Positions 5,918 through 6,638 of a stretch of 6,638 nucleotides of DNA are shown here, piece after piece; position 1 is the first letter of the stretch; each line of letters begins with the position of its first letter. Position numbers and translations under genes: made by a program. The DNA lies in assembly GCA_029859085.1 (NCBI GenBank), contig JAOUDU010000150.1:1-6638 (forward strand). Direction: 5' to 3'. A model generated the notes under the pieces. It was not told where the DNA came from and made no database searches. It saw only the letters and a list, made by a program, of their open reading frames with translations. Origin of the DNA: Gammaproteobacteria bacterium. Its GTDB lineage: Bacteria; Pseudomonadota; Gammaproteobacteria; Pseudomonadales; Halieaceae.

Positions 5918-6638
5918 AACTGACGGCCGCACATTTTCCCCTGCCGGGTTCACTGCGCGAGCTGGTGCTGAAACGCTACGCCGATCCCGGGGTCGCCGGC
6001 AGCGGAATGCAGCCAATGGATGTGGAGGAACTGGTTGGCTACCTGTGCAATACCGACAAGCTCGAACTCAGCCCGATGCAGTCAGTACTGGCGCAGACCG
6101 AGGCTATCGGTGACCCGGCCCTGCCCACGGAAGAACACACGGCAATACTGCAATGGGCAGGGGAAGCGTTTGATGGCTGGGAGCGGGAGTTCCCGCTGGC
6201 AGCACCACTGGATGCCCGGTTGCGTCGCCTGAAGCCGCTCGCGGCAAGCCTGGCCATCATCGAACCGGGGTTCCTGACGCCGGGAGCCCACCCGCTACAC
6301 CAGATACTGGACAACCTGCACCTTGCCGCCATTGGCTGGCACGGGAAACTCGCGCGAGCAGGGCAAGCCGTGGAGAGTTTTCTCACCAACACGGTCGAGG
6401 AGGCCCTCACCTGGTTCGATGCGCGCGATACCGATCTGGCTGCACTCGCCGCCCGCGTGGCGGTCACCACCGAGCGGGACCTGGCGCGCTCCGACCGCAT
6501 GGTACAGCGCATGATGGAAGCCGAGGAGGGCAGGATTAAAACCGCCGAGGCAAGGCGAGTGGCAGCCCGGATGATCAATGCGGCACTGCAACTGTTTCCC
6601 GCTCCGGCAGGCATAGGCAAGTTCCTCACAGGACCCTG
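5872..6638 (+). CDS. DUF1631-like protein, 3' end beyond the window
   Basis: An open frame runs from a stop at 5797-5799 to the window edge without interruption. The first usual start is GTG at 5872, giving at least 255 residues and a 46-base overlap with the zinc-ribbon gene. Other in-frame starts are GTG 5965, ATG 6007 and ATG 6016; none has a good ribosome binding site, so the start is uncertain. The sequence resembles the DUF1631 family: a Leu-rich lead-in (LRRLKPLAASLAIIEPGF), the HPLHQILDNL segment (His140-Pro141) followed by IGW, a helical stretch, then MMEAEEGR near 214-221 and AARMINAAL. Helical and charged, with no membrane segment seen. Function of the family is unknown; some members occur with PilZ domains. 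As I recall, family members have several hundred residues before the His-Pro segment, so this copy looks short at its N-terminus. Family call is from memory of motifs. Confidence 0.68.
   Translation, partial: MDLSYSADYLEVEPLKLTAAHFPLPGSLRELVLKRYADPGVAGSGMQPMDVEELVGYLCNTDKLELSPMQSVLAQTEAIGDPALPTEEHTAILQWAGEAFDGWEREFPLAAPLDARLRRLKPLAASLAIIEPGFLTPGAHPLHQILDNLHLAAIGWHGKLARAGQAVESFLTNTVEEALTWFDARDTDLAALAARVAVTTERDLARSDRMVQRMMEAEEGRIKTAEARRVAARMINAALQLFPAPAGIGKFLTGP

Noticed and set aside
5654..6016. A 120-codon minus-strand frame across the small zinc-ribbon gene
   Set aside because: The plus-strand frame has four regularly spaced cysteines and a clear membrane helix, and the next plus-strand gene continues through the same region.
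6039..6629. A 196-codon minus-strand frame at the window end
   Set aside because: The plus-strand frame is open to the window edge and carries DUF1631-like segments. The antisense product is Ser/Ala/Arg-rich without motifs.

Overview
The window reads as ordinary chromosome from a GC-rich (about 60% or more by eye) proteobacterium. A gammaproteobacterium, possibly of marine type, is my best guess from protein style and gene content. No rRNA, tRNA, mobile element or species-specific marker is present, so the assignment is soft.

Layout. (1) Positions 80-559, plus strand: a type II (Prx5-like) peroxiredoxin with a strong ribosome binding site. (2) Positions 620-1999, minus strand: a DASS/SLC13-type membrane symporter, convergent with the peroxiredoxin. 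The 60-base gap between them holds two GC-rich hairpins. (3) Positions 2000-2191: a divergent intergenic region containing a GC palindrome and three copies of the word TGCCAGC. (4) Positions 2192-3199, plus strand: moaA, GTP 3',8-cyclase, the first step of molybdenum cofactor synthesis. (5) Positions 3270-5670, plus strand: a MoxR/CoxD-like AAA+ ATPase followed closely by a CoxE-like von Willebrand factor A (VWA) protein with a complete metal-binding MIDAS site. (6) Positions 5717-5917: a 66-residue protein with a four-cysteine zinc ribbon and one C-terminal membrane helix. (7) From about 5872 to the window end: the 5' part of a gene whose visible sequence resembles the DUF1631 family. It overlaps the small gene and is cut by the window edge.

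How the genes may work together. The ATPase and VWA protein form a classic chaperone-like pair; such pairs mature or remodel metal enzymes and other complexes. The pair sits just downstream of moaA on the same strand. CoxD/CoxE are known from molybdenum-containing CO dehydrogenase clusters, so a link to molybdoenzyme maturation is plausible. No molybdoenzyme structural gene lies in the window, so this remains inference. The zinc-ribbon membrane protein and the DUF1631-like gene follow on the same strand with little or no gap and may be part of the same transcript.

The points most worth a second look are a perfect stem-loop that buries the upstream candidate start codon of the VWA gene, the small zinc-ribbon membrane protein as a possible partner of the ATPase/VWA pair, and the overlapping, apparently N-terminally short DUF1631-like gene. 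I saw no clear evidence of a wholly new system.
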